A DNA stretch of 64,000 bases from positions 50,997 to 114,996 of the forward strand of contig JAWODV010000029.1 of NCBI GenBank assembly GCA_046483075.1, given 5' to 3'. The position numbers and the translations under genes are program-made. The number at the start of each line of letters is the position of its first letter. Position 1 is the first letter of the stretch. Shown here one piece after another: positions 1 through 7,257 of this stretch. The stretch comes from JASMTM01 sp046483075 (GTDB lineage Bacteria; Thermotogota; Thermotogae; Petrotogales; Kosmotogaceae). Under the pieces are notes generated by a model, which was not told the DNA's origin, did not search any database, and saw only the letters and a program-made list of their open reading frames with translations.

Positions 1-1
1 T

Positions 2-673
2 TCTGCACTTTTTTTGCATGGTAGTTTTTTACACATCGCTTTTAATATGTTTGCTCTATACCAGTTAGGCCGTCTTGTTGAGGGTGTCTATGGTCAAAAA
101 AAATTCCTTATCTTTTACTTTGGAACTGGTTTAGTAGGAAATCTTTCTGCAGCATTTTTTTCCCCGCCAACTGTGCCAACTATTGGTTCGAGTAGTGCAA
201 TTTTTGGACTCGTTGGTGTGCTTTTTATCCTGGGTTTCAGAAAAGATACCCCAACTATACTACAATCTGTAACAGGTCTTTCGCTTTTACCAATAATTAT
301 TATTAATCTTATTTTTGGGTTTACCGCGCAAAATATAAGTAATTCAGCACATATTGGAGGTTTGCTATGTGGTATTGCGCTTGGCTGGTTCATAGGTCCA
401 GGTTACTCAGGCTTCAGAAGACGTCACACTAGCACCAGGGTACGAGAAAAATCTCCACAGGCTGTTGCAAGAGAAATATTGATAAAATACGCAAATGTAT
501 TCAATTCCTTAAATAAAGAAGAAGGCGAAGAACGAAATGTACGTATAGCCCAGCTTAGGAGTGAATTAAGCAATTTGAATGATTATGACCTCGCATACAA
601 GGTTCTTAAAGAGCTCTATCGAAGAGATATGATTACCACCAGCGAATTTGATAAAGTACGTAAACTTATTTAG
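2..673 (+). CDS. Rhomboid family intramembrane serine protease (5' end cut by window)
   Basis: This membrane protease cleaves transmembrane substrates within the bilayer. The reading frame is open from the first bases of the window, so the N-terminus (at least the first membrane helix) lies outside; 223 residues are visible. The TTG at base 14 is only an internal codon of the frame. Seen directly: the loop motif HGSFLHIAFNM, the active-site GSSSAIFG in which the second serine fits the catalytic GxSG position, and SAHIGG carrying the catalytic histidine. Several hydrophobic helices surround these. After the last helix there is a charged tail of about 90 residues, predicted to be cytoplasmic and of unknown role. 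The next gene starts 13 bases after the stop codon, so the two are probably cotranscribed. Confidence 0.9.
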   Translation, partial: SALFLHGSFLHIAFNMFALYQLGRLVEGVYGQKKFLIFYFGTGLVGNLSAAFFSPPTVPTIGSSSAIFGLVGVLFILGFRKDTPTILQSVTGLSLLPIIIINLIFGFTAQNISNSAHIGGLLCGIALGWFIGPGYSGFRRRHTSTRVREKSPQAVAREILIKYANVFNSLNKEEGEERNVRIAQLRSELSNLNDYDLAYKVLKELYRRDMITTSEFDKVRKLI

Positions 674-686
674 GGTGGTGAAAACC

Positions 687-2000
687 ATGAAAAACCCAGT
701 TTTATTGTGTATCTTTTTACTCATGATATTTACGATATCATTTGCTCAGGAAAATTATGTACCCTTTAATCCATATCCTCATAATAATTCAGTCATTATT
801 CCTATGGATGAACAGGTTAGACTTTCATGGAGATGTCTAAATCCATATCAAAAGACTGTGACTTATAAGGTTAAATTACTAATAAACGGCATCAAGGAAA
901 TAACGTTCGAAGATCTAAGAACAAATTCCATAAAAATAGATGTAAAATCAGGAGATGAACTGAAATGGTCTGTTATAGCAAATGTTTATGAAGAGAGTTA
1001 TTATGGTCCTTCATGGACATTTAGAATTCCAGAAGAATTAATGCGTACTTACGGAGTTACAAACAATGGTTCTTTTGCTGATGTGAGTTATTCAGGAAAT
1101 TCTTTTAATGTCATTGTAAATCAAATCATTCAAGGACAATACAACCCAAAGGTTATATCTATTGAAAACAGCGGAAATTTTTTGAAGGAGAAAAATTTAC
1201 ATTGGAATAATTTTTATGCACATCTTATTGTTGATAACAAACTGATAGGGCATACCTTTGACGAAAATGGTTACAAGCTTGGCATTTACAATTTGACTAA
1301 TGACACTACCAGTTTTATCAGTGACGAATACTTTTCTTCTATACATGAAATAAAAGAAATTGAAGATGGATTTATTGTTACGGGGATTAACAATCAAAAA
1401 TCAAAAGTACTTCTTCTCGATAAACGACTTGAACCAGTTGATAAGTATTCTTCAGAAATTATTGGCTATTCTTCCGATCATATGAAAGATTATTTACTCG
1501 TTGCAGGAAAGAAAAGAGTCAAAGATATTTACGTTCCCGCAATAGCATTTAAAAAGAACGAAGAGCAATGGGTTGACATTGCTCTCGAGATATCTGGTGT
1601 TTTTACTGATTGCAAGATAACAAACGATGGTTTATATGTCATGGGACAGATTCCCTCTTCATATGAAGGCAGACAGGATCTTATTATCAGAAAGTATGAC
1701 CTTTCAGGTAATCTTTTATGGAGCAATTCCATCGATAATTATGGTGATGATATCCCGGGTGAGTTAACCATCGAAGATGATTGCTTAAAGGTACTGGGAA
1801 CATATTATACAAATGAAAGCTATTCATCATATATCGTGAACTATACAGCTGACGGAAAAACAGCGGGTGTCAACTTTTTTGAATCCGAGTTCAATGAATT
1901 TCCAGCCAGGTTAATCTCTACGAAAGCTGGAAATTTCATATTTGGAAATATTGAAAACGACTATGGAAGAAGAATATTCATGCGCTTTATTGGTAACTAA
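687..2000 (+). CDS. Exported protein of unknown function
   Basis: The 437-residue protein starts at ATG 687, preceded by a GGTGG-type ribosome site; an upstream in-frame ATG at 648 lies inside the rhomboid gene and is less likely. The N-terminus is a clear signal peptide (MKNPVLLCIF, hydrophobic core, SFA cleavage site before Q). Residues roughly 25-105 look like an Ig/fibronectin-type beta domain (opening FNPYPHNNS, then LSW). The rest is rich in beta strands with repeated G-x-Y/D-G turns, and could be a beta-propeller. No catalytic motif is recognised. Its stop codon overlaps the convergent decarboxylase gene by 4 bp. It may be a periplasmic or toga-associated protein; that is inference. 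Confidence 0.75.
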   Translation: MKNPVLLCIFLLMIFTISFAQENYVPFNPYPHNNSVIIPMDEQVRLSWRCLNPYQKTVTYKVKLLINGIKEITFEDLRTNSIKIDVKSGDELKWSVIANVYEESYYGPSWTFRIPEELMRTYGVTNNGSFADVSYSGNSFNVIVNQIIQGQYNPKVISIENSGNFLKEKNLHWNNFYAHLIVDNKLIGHTFDENGYKLGIYNLTNDTTSFISDEYFSSIHEIKEIEDGFIVTGINNQKSKVLLLDKRLEPVDKYSSEIIGYSSDHMKDYLLVAGKKRVKDIYVPAIAFKKNEEQWVDIALEISGVFTDCKITNDGLYVMGQIPSSYEGRQDLIIRKYDLSGNLLWSNSIDNYGDDIPGELTIEDDCLKVLGTYYTNESYSSYIVNYTADGKTAGVNFFESEFNEFPARLISTKAGNFIFGNIENDYGRRIFMRFIGN

Positions 2001-3160
2001 TAGTCTTCCGATTCATGAAAGTTATCTTCTATTAAAGCATAGTCTTCAACAAAAACAGTACATGGTCCTTCGATTCCATTAAAAAATGTATTGTATTCTG
2101 TTGTATAGGCACCGGCATTGATAAAGTAAACAGTATCTCCATAACCTATGGTTTTTGGAAGCATAATATCATCGTAAATTGTATCCACCGAGTCACAGGT
2201 TGGACCTGCAAGTTTAAAACTTTTTACACTATCATTTTCTTTCCCTTCAACCTTTACCTCATATCTAAAATCTTCCAGCGTTTCCGCAAGTCCATGGAAT
2301 ACTCCAGCATCAATGTAGACCCATTCTTCTTCACCTTTTGAGCTTCTTAAAATTACTTTCGTTGCAAGAACTCCAGCATTTCCTACCATAGAACGACCTG
2401 GTTCAACGAAAACTCTCAGATCTTCAACTGATGAAAGATGTTTATCTATCGAGTTATTGATAACAGTTGAAAACTTCTCAATTGTTGGAATTGGTCTAAT
2501 ATGTTCTACCGGCATTCCTCCACCAATATTTAACATTCTAATGTTAATACCGTCTTCTCTTAATTCACTGATTACAGTTGAAGCGTCTTTTATTGCTGTC
2601 TCCCAGTTAAAAGGATTGTAATTCTGGGAACCGACATGAAAGCTAACGCCAAAAGCATCCAGTCCTAGCTGGTCAGCGTACCTCAATATAGATATAACAT
2701 GTTTAACATCGGTACCAAACTTTTTTGTTAATGGCCAATCACTATCATTACCCCTAGTCGAAATCCTTCCATAGATCATTGACCCGGGTGCGTGAGCAGC
2801 AATTTTTTCAACTTCCATCTCAGAATCCACAGCAAAATACTTTATGCCATTCAAATATGCATAATGAATATCTTCTATCTTCTTTATTGTGTTTCCAAAG
2901 CTCATTCGTTCCGGGGAAATTCCTAGGGCAAGAAGTTTATCAATTTCACCTTTTGAGGCAACATCAAAATTACTTCCGAGATTATTCAGGATATTAATAA
3001 TCTTTTGATTCGAATTTGCCTTTACAGCGTAAAAGATTTCAGAACGGTTGACATTGTTTTTGATTCCATAATAATTTTCTCTTACATAACTCAAGTCCAT
3101 AATTAAAATTTGGCATTTTGATTCCAGTGCAATCTTTCTTACCACCGGAGTTAATATCAC
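1997..3160 (-). CDS. PLP-dependent ornithine/lysine decarboxylase (alanine racemase fold)
   Basis: This is a group IV (fold III) decarboxylase that turns ornithine and/or lysine into putrescine/cadaverine for polyamine synthesis. The 387 residues are slightly short of the eukaryotic enzyme length but typical for bacterial members. Seen: FYAVKAN with the PLP-binding lysine near residue 48, HVGSQ, the phosphate-binding GGGMP, EPGRSMV, and the GPTCDSVD motif carrying the active-site cysteine and aspartate. The start is GTG at 3160 with an AGGAGG site 8-9 bases upstream. A sigma-70-like promoter lies at 3193-3222. The exact substrate cannot be fixed from sequence alone. Some thermophile homologues act on both amino acids, and a diaminopimelate decarboxylase is less likely given the CDSxD motif context. 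Confidence 0.88.
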   Translation of the reverse strand: MILTPVVRKIALESKCQILIMDLSYVRENYYGIKNNVNRSEIFYAVKANSNQKIINILNNLGSNFDVASKGEIDKLLALGISPERMSFGNTIKKIEDIHYAYLNGIKYFAVDSEMEVEKIAAHAPGSMIYGRISTRGNDSDWPLTKKFGTDVKHVISILRYADQLGLDAFGVSFHVGSQNYNPFNWETAIKDASTVISELREDGINIRMLNIGGGMPVEHIRPIPTIEKFSTVINNSIDKHLSSVEDLRVFVEPGRSMVGNAGVLATKVILRSSKGEEEWVYIDAGVFHGLAETLEDFRYEVKVEGKENDSVKSFKLAGPTCDSVDTIYDDIMLPKTIGYGDTVYFINAGAYTTEYNTFFNGIEGPCTVFVEDYALIEDNFHESEDY

Positions 3161-3192
3161 TTATCATTCCTCCTCATTATAAAATTCGAAAC

Positions 3193-3222
3193 ATTGTATC
3201 ATCAAAAACATTAAGACTCCAA
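3193..3222 (-). promoter_or_regulatory. Candidate promoter of the ornithine/lysine decarboxylase gene
   Basis: On the minus strand, TTGGAG (3217-3222) is followed after 18 bases by TACAAT (3193-3198). A TGn element precedes the -10 box, making an extended -10. It lies 33 bases upstream of the GTG start. Confidence 0.5.
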
Positions 3223-3288
3223 TAAGTTAAGATTTTTTTTGGATACCAATAATATTACCAAATCATAAAGAAGTTTGAAATGGATAAA

Positions 3289-4236
3289 TCATTTCAAAAG
3301 AAGCTCACAAATATTCTCAAGAAACCTTTCATCAGCAGGAGTAAAAGCATCGATGAAATGACTATCGATATCAAGTTCGCCAATTACCTCTTTTTTTCTC
3401 ATTAGCGGAATCACTATCTCTGATTTTGTTTTTGAACTACAACTAAGATAGTTTGTTTCCTTTGAAACATCACCCACAATGAAATTTTCTTTCCTCGCAG
3501 CTGCCTGTCCACATATACCATTACCAAAATCTATCAGCACATGTGCTGTTGGTTCTCCTATATATGGGCCCAATTTTAGTTTATCGTTGCCTTTTGCCAA
3601 ATAAAAACCTGTCCAATTATAGTAATCAATATAATGATCAAGAAAAGACACAGTTAATTCGAGTTTTTCGTCAAAGATTTTACTTTTTAATCTCTCCTTT
3701 AATATCTTCATCAGCCTTTCGAATCGTCTGACTCTTTTTTCATTATCCATTTCATACGTAATGCATAATTCTGAATATCTTCTGAATTCAAAGGCGCTTT
3801 TATTAATAAAAGAATCAATCTCTTCAAGATTTTCTTGCTTGAAATAACCCACCAGATCAATGAACACAACAAAACCTTTACTCGTTGGAATAAAAAGCTT
3901 TTTTATTATGCCAGGACCACCCAGTATCTGTATGACAAAATCCTCTCTGTTCAATTCTAGGTCTATTAAATCCCTTTTTAAACACTCAACCGCTTCATGT
4001 TTTTTTTCTATTCCTATTTGACTCCATTTCCGGTATAACCTATCCAGATATCTTCTTTCTGTTGATAACAAAATCTCTTTTACTCTATCTGAAGTTAAAC
4101 AATTTTTCATTCTGTATTCCTCAAATACTCTTGGATGATCACCTGTATATTTATCCCAAAATTCAGGCCATTTTTCTTTTGGCCAGCTTAATATTCGAAA
4201 ATATTCTCCAGTAAAGTCCCTAATTATACTCCTCAT
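3289..4236 (-). CDS. GAF protein related to free-methionine-(R)-sulfoxide reductase, with an added N-terminal domain
   Basis: The 315-residue protein has two parts. Residues about 195-315 match the fRMsr (YebR/MsrC) GAF domain, which reduces free methionine-R-sulfoxide. Seen: NWTGFYL, LGPYIGEPTAH, GNGICGQAA with Cys242, YLSCSS with Cys266, then SEIVIPL and IGELDIDS. The two cysteines are 24 residues apart, as in E. coli YebR, but the position of the third (resolving) cysteine appears to be His232. Residues 1-190 form a mixed helical/strand region with IQILGGPG and GFVVFIDLVGYF that I do not recognise. The start ATG has GGAGGTG 5 bases upstream. Function could be repair of oxidised methionine or ligand sensing; the altered cysteine set makes the first less certain. 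Confidence 0.75.
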   Translation of the reverse strand: MRSIIRDFTGEYFRILSWPKEKWPEFWDKYTGDHPRVFEEYRMKNCLTSDRVKEILLSTERRYLDRLYRKWSQIGIEKKHEAVECLKRDLIDLELNREDFVIQILGGPGIIKKLFIPTSKGFVVFIDLVGYFKQENLEEIDSFINKSAFEFRRYSELCITYEMDNEKRVRRFERLMKILKERLKSKIFDEKLELTVSFLDHYIDYYNWTGFYLAKGNDKLKLGPYIGEPTAHVLIDFGNGICGQAAARKENFIVGDVSKETNYLSCSSKTKSEIVIPLMRKKEVIGELDIDSHFIDAFTPADERFLENICELLLK

Positions 4237-4357
4237 TACTGCACCTCCACTGGGCTTAGCTAACTTTGAATATTAATTATCTTGAGTTTACAGAATTCTT
4301 TTCACAAATCACTATCAATACTCTGCTACAGATATTGAAAAATCAACTATACTTATC

Positions 4358-5536
4358 TCAGGATTGCGAAACTCCAAGCAGTATAACGGCATCGAATTGT
4401 TCTGGATAAATGCCTTCCTTTGATATCCATTCAATTAATGGATAATACAAACTCAAACCCTCAAGTGAGTAAGTTTTAAAAAATTCAGCACTGTGATAGG
4501 GTTGTGCTAACCTGAATACCTCCACAAGATCAGTCTCTTCACTATTAATAAATACATATGTTTTTCGTTTTTCAACTACTCCAAGATCAGGGACTTTATC
4601 GAAGGTCCACACTTCATATCCTGTTCTTTTTTTCCACTGTCCTTTTACAATCTGGGAGAAATTCCCATAACGTGAAAAATTGGGAATATTACTAATAATA
4701 AAAATTGTCGGTTCTCTTTCTCTATCAATTGCAGGAGCTTCATTCACAGGAATAACATTACCACTCTCATCGATCTCGTAGGGAAGGGTATTTATTGTCA
4801 AACCAGACTTACTTGTTACAAAAGAATACATCAAACTCACTAACGGTATAAAATCAAATTCATTTTCAGTTTCATCTAGAATAAACCTGACCGTTCTGTA
4901 CATCTTTTTAAGATCAAGGCTAAAAACTTTTTCTACCAGCTTCTTCAGTACCTCTTTCTGTCTTTCTATTCTTCCCAGATCACCTTCACTATCAGATCTA
5001 TATCTCAAATAGTTGAGTAATTCTTCCCCTTTCAATTCATGAGAACCTTTCTCAAAATGTATATGAAGGTTTTGTTGAAAATCATCATGATGCATTGCTT
5101 TTTCTACCCAAACATTAATTGGGCCAGTAAATTCTGTCATTCTTATAACGGACTCGAAATCAAGTGCCATATAACCTGCAACTACATCGACTTTAACAAG
5201 TTCTTTAATCTTCTCAGCAAATACTTCAATCCCATAACTTAAGTAAATAGAGTTTATTTTGTGCTCTTTTCCATTTACCCTTACCAAGGTATCACGAGGA
5301 ATACTAACAATTTCGAAATCACTGTTTTCCTTTTTTGTAAGAGAAATAATGAAATCAGTACGTCCACCAGAAGACAATTTCCCGCCGGAATCTTTACCAA
5401 CTATAATAAACGCAGTACTTTCACTGAGATTTTGTTCTTCAAAAAAATTACTAAATAAATTAACTGTGAAAAAGATGTAAGCGCAAAGCGCAAATAAGGC
5501 CAAAATGGTAATTAAGTAATTTAATGTTTTTACCAT
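4358..5536 (-). CDS. LytR-CpsA-Psr (LCP) family cell-envelope polymer transferase
   Basis: LCP enzymes attach lipid-linked polymers to peptidoglycan outside the cytoplasmic membrane. The 392-residue protein has one N-terminal membrane helix (residues about 5-28). An LCP domain follows, with VGKDSGG, GRTDFIISL, SIPRDT and LRYRSDSEGDLGRIERQ; the last holds the arginines that bind the pyrophosphate lipid. A C-terminal LytR_C-like domain begins around residue 285 (TIFIISNIPN). The start ATG overlaps the stop of the upstream gene by 7 bp, so translation is probably coupled. The upstream neighbours are a membrane-anchored protein and YqeK, an order seen in other bacteria where LCP genes follow yqeK. 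Confidence 0.88.
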   Translation of the reverse strand: MVKTLNYLITILALFALCAYIFFTVNLFSNFFEEQNLSESTAFIIVGKDSGGKLSSGGRTDFIISLTKKENSDFEIVSIPRDTLVRVNGKEHKINSIYLSYGIEVFAEKIKELVKVDVVAGYMALDFESVIRMTEFTGPINVWVEKAMHHDDFQQNLHIHFEKGSHELKGEELLNYLRYRSDSEGDLGRIERQKEVLKKLVEKVFSLDLKKMYRTVRFILDETENEFDFIPLVSLMYSFVTSKSGLTINTLPYEIDESGNVIPVNEAPAIDREREPTIFIISNIPNFSRYGNFSQIVKGQWKKRTGYEVWTFDKVPDLGVVEKRKTYVFINSEETDLVEVFRLAQPYHSAEFFKTYSLEGLSLYYPLIEWISKEGIYPEQFDAVILLGVSQS

Positions 5537-6243
5537 TCTTCAAGTTGCTTCCTCAAATCATCTAAAGACTCAGTATCAATGTATATTTTTTCTACTGGTT
5601 CTTCATTATTAGAAACATAAATTTTAATTGGTTTTTCTGTCATTCCTTTTAGTCTATATGGATCTCTTTTCAAGTTGGTAACTCTATCCAACAATGCAGC
5701 TATTGCTGAGGTACTTATTTTTGCGTTGGTGTTGTTATCAATTATAATTTTCTCAAAATCACCCAGTCTCCAATAATCAAAAACCTTTAAACCTCTATCT
5801 GAAAGCAAGTCTAAAAACGCATCCATATTTTCCACTTCGTTTCCTAAAGAATTAGATAAGTTTCTTAAAGTTTTATCGTTTATAGCAAAGTGATATTCAT
5901 ATTCAGCATTAATGCCCAACCATTCATCGATTGTTTGAAGAGCATTGCCAACATCTTTTCCATTTAGAGTATCCTTTCCATGAAGTGATGCGTACAAAGG
6001 AATCTCTATAGCCATTACTTTGTCGTTCTTTGTTCTAATAAGATAGAAATTCGCACTGCTTTCTTCATGTTCATAAAGGACTAAGTAATCTATGCTTTCT
6101 GCATTAAAAATTTCATTATTTCTTACTCTAGAAATCATATAGTAAATATAAAAAACACCGATCGCTATTAACAATATTAATAGTAATATTAAGACAGGTT
6201 TCCTTCTCCTTTTTTTCTTTGCTTTTACTTTTATAGCAGGCAT
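5530..6243 (-). CDS. Membrane-anchored extracytoplasmic protein, possible LCP partner
   Basis: The start is taken as ATG 6243, which has GAGGGGGTG about 7 bases upstream and begins one base after the yqeK stop; a GTG 9 bases earlier is possible. The 237-residue product has a very basic N-terminus (KVKAKKKRRRK) followed by one hydrophobic helix, giving a type II topology. The outer part contains NFYLIRTKNDKVMAIEIP and a conserved-looking IDEWLGINAEYEYHFAIND stretch. That stretch resembles the early part of an LCP domain but lacks the arginine motifs, so it could be a degenerate LCP relative. It sits between yqeK and the LCP gene with overlapping ends, which suggests a shared role in envelope assembly. 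No function is assigned. Confidence 0.7.
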   Translation of the reverse strand: MPAIKVKAKKKRRRKPVLILLLILLIAIGVFYIYYMISRVRNNEIFNAESIDYLVLYEHEESSANFYLIRTKNDKVMAIEIPLYASLHGKDTLNGKDVGNALQTIDEWLGINAEYEYHFAINDKTLRNLSNSLGNEVENMDAFLDLLSDRGLKVFDYWRLGDFEKIIIDNNTNAKISTSAIAALLDRVTNLKRDPYRLKGMTEKPIKIYVSNNEEPVEKIYIDTESLDDLRKQLEEW

Positions 6244-6244
6244 T

Positions 6245-6817
6245 TTAAGCACCCCCTCGAATATGATTCCATGTTTCTACTATCTCTGGTAACAAAAAGG
6301 TATCTTCTTCCAATGCCCATTCGATTTTTGAACGTAATGTCAATTTATATGCTCCTTCAAGGTCTTTAAATGCTCTGTTTCTAATCTTTCTGCTTATGGG
6401 AAATGTCCTGGTTTCTTCTGCAATGTCAGCAATCATTAGTATCTTACCAATCTTTTTTAGTTTTTTATGTCCTGTAACATGACAGTAAATAGCATCAAAA
6501 ACTTCATCATCAACATAAATATGATTTCGTAGAAAAAGTGCTGCAACCTTTCCATGTAGCAGGGCTGGTTTCATATATTCAAATTTATTTTCCTTTTTCC
6601 CATAACCTCTAAACATTAACAACAATCTGTATGGCTCTGTATCCCTGAATAAGTCGTGGCTGAGTGAAGCAATTTTGATACGCTTAGCATCAGCTTCATA
6701 CATCACAGAAAGAGCTTCAGCCAGTTTTGATGTACCCAGTATATGCTCCAACCGTTTTTGTGAAACAAGCTTTTTTAAAAGTGTCTCCAGCCATAAAACG
6801 CACTTTTCATTATTCAT
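6245..6817 (-). CDS. yqeK: YqeK-type HD-domain hydrolase (Ap4A hydrolase family)
   Basis: YqeK proteins are HD-fold metal hydrolases that cleave diadenosine tetraphosphate symmetrically to ADP. The 190 residues fit the family. Seen in order: RLEHILGTSKLA with the first metal histidine, ASLSHDLFRD with the HD pair, LLHGKVAA, a CHVTGH motif and a late IADIAEE with the final aspartate. The gene opens a three-gene set with the membrane-anchored protein and the LCP transferase. The usual neighbours nadD and rsfS are not present in this window. Confidence 0.85.
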   Translation of the reverse strand: MNNEKCVLWLETLLKKLVSQKRLEHILGTSKLAEALSVMYEADAKRIKIASLSHDLFRDTEPYRLLLMFRGYGKKENKFEYMKPALLHGKVAALFLRNHIYVDDEVFDAIYCHVTGHKKLKKIGKILMIADIAEETRTFPISRKIRNRAFKDLEGAYKLTLRSKIEWALEEDTFLLPEIVETWNHIRGGA

Positions 6818-6850
6818 TTATATCCCTAACATAAATTCAATTTGCATGAG

Positions 6851-7132
6851 CTACCATACCTCGTTGAATGCATTAAAAACTTCTAGCCCGTTCCATTCGG
6901 TAATTCGATTTTCTATCGATTCAAACAAAGAATCGAGATCCGGTTTCGAATTTGCAATCATACCAACGGTAACTTCAAGCTCTCTTTTAGAATCATGAAC
7001 ACCGGTTTCAACAACCGATGCATTGTAATTTTTTCTAAGATCATGTATCAGTCTCTTTGTAATACTTCTTTTTTCCTTTAGCGATTTTACTCCCCGCAAT
7101 CTTATCAAAAAAGTAGTATATCCAAAATGCAT
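6851..7132 (-). CDS. DUF503 family small protein (YlxP-like)
   Basis: The 93-residue protein starts at ATG 7132 because GGAG stands 8 bases upstream. An in-frame GTG at 7156 is less supported. Seen: an opening beta strand (HFGYTTFLIRL) and the family signature SLKEKRS, then VVETGVHDSKRELEVTVGM. Members are ferredoxin-like small proteins, often encoded near translation factors such as rbfA and infB. Their biochemical role is unknown. Here the gene stands 34 bases upstream of yqeK on the same strand. Confidence 0.85.
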   Translation of the reverse strand: MHFGYTTFLIRLRGVKSLKEKRSITKRLIHDLRKNYNASVVETGVHDSKRELEVTVGMIANSKPDLDSLFESIENRITEWNGLEVFNAFNEVW

Positions 7133-7218
7133 ATTGCCCACTCCATAAACAAGCACTAATTTTTCTCATTTGACTAACTAAACGAACATAAAACTATTTG
7201 CAATACTGCACTTACAAT

Positions 7219-7246
7219 TTAAAAAGGGGCAATGATGCCCCTTATA
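7219..7246 (-). terminator. Intrinsic terminator after the EF-G-like gene
   Basis: AAGGGGC (7224-7230) pairs with GCCCCTT (7237-7243) around a 6-base loop. Read on the minus strand, the stem is followed by a run of T (TTTTTAAATT). It lies 12 bases past the stop codon and closes the long minus-strand run that begins with tilS. Confidence 0.9.
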
Positions 7247-7257
7247 ATTAGATAAGA

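Noticed and set aside
3272..3297. A terminator after the GAF gene (TTGAAATG/CATTTCAA hairpin)
   Set aside because: The stem is AT-rich, overlaps the stop codon and has only a short broken T stretch, so it is too weak to call.
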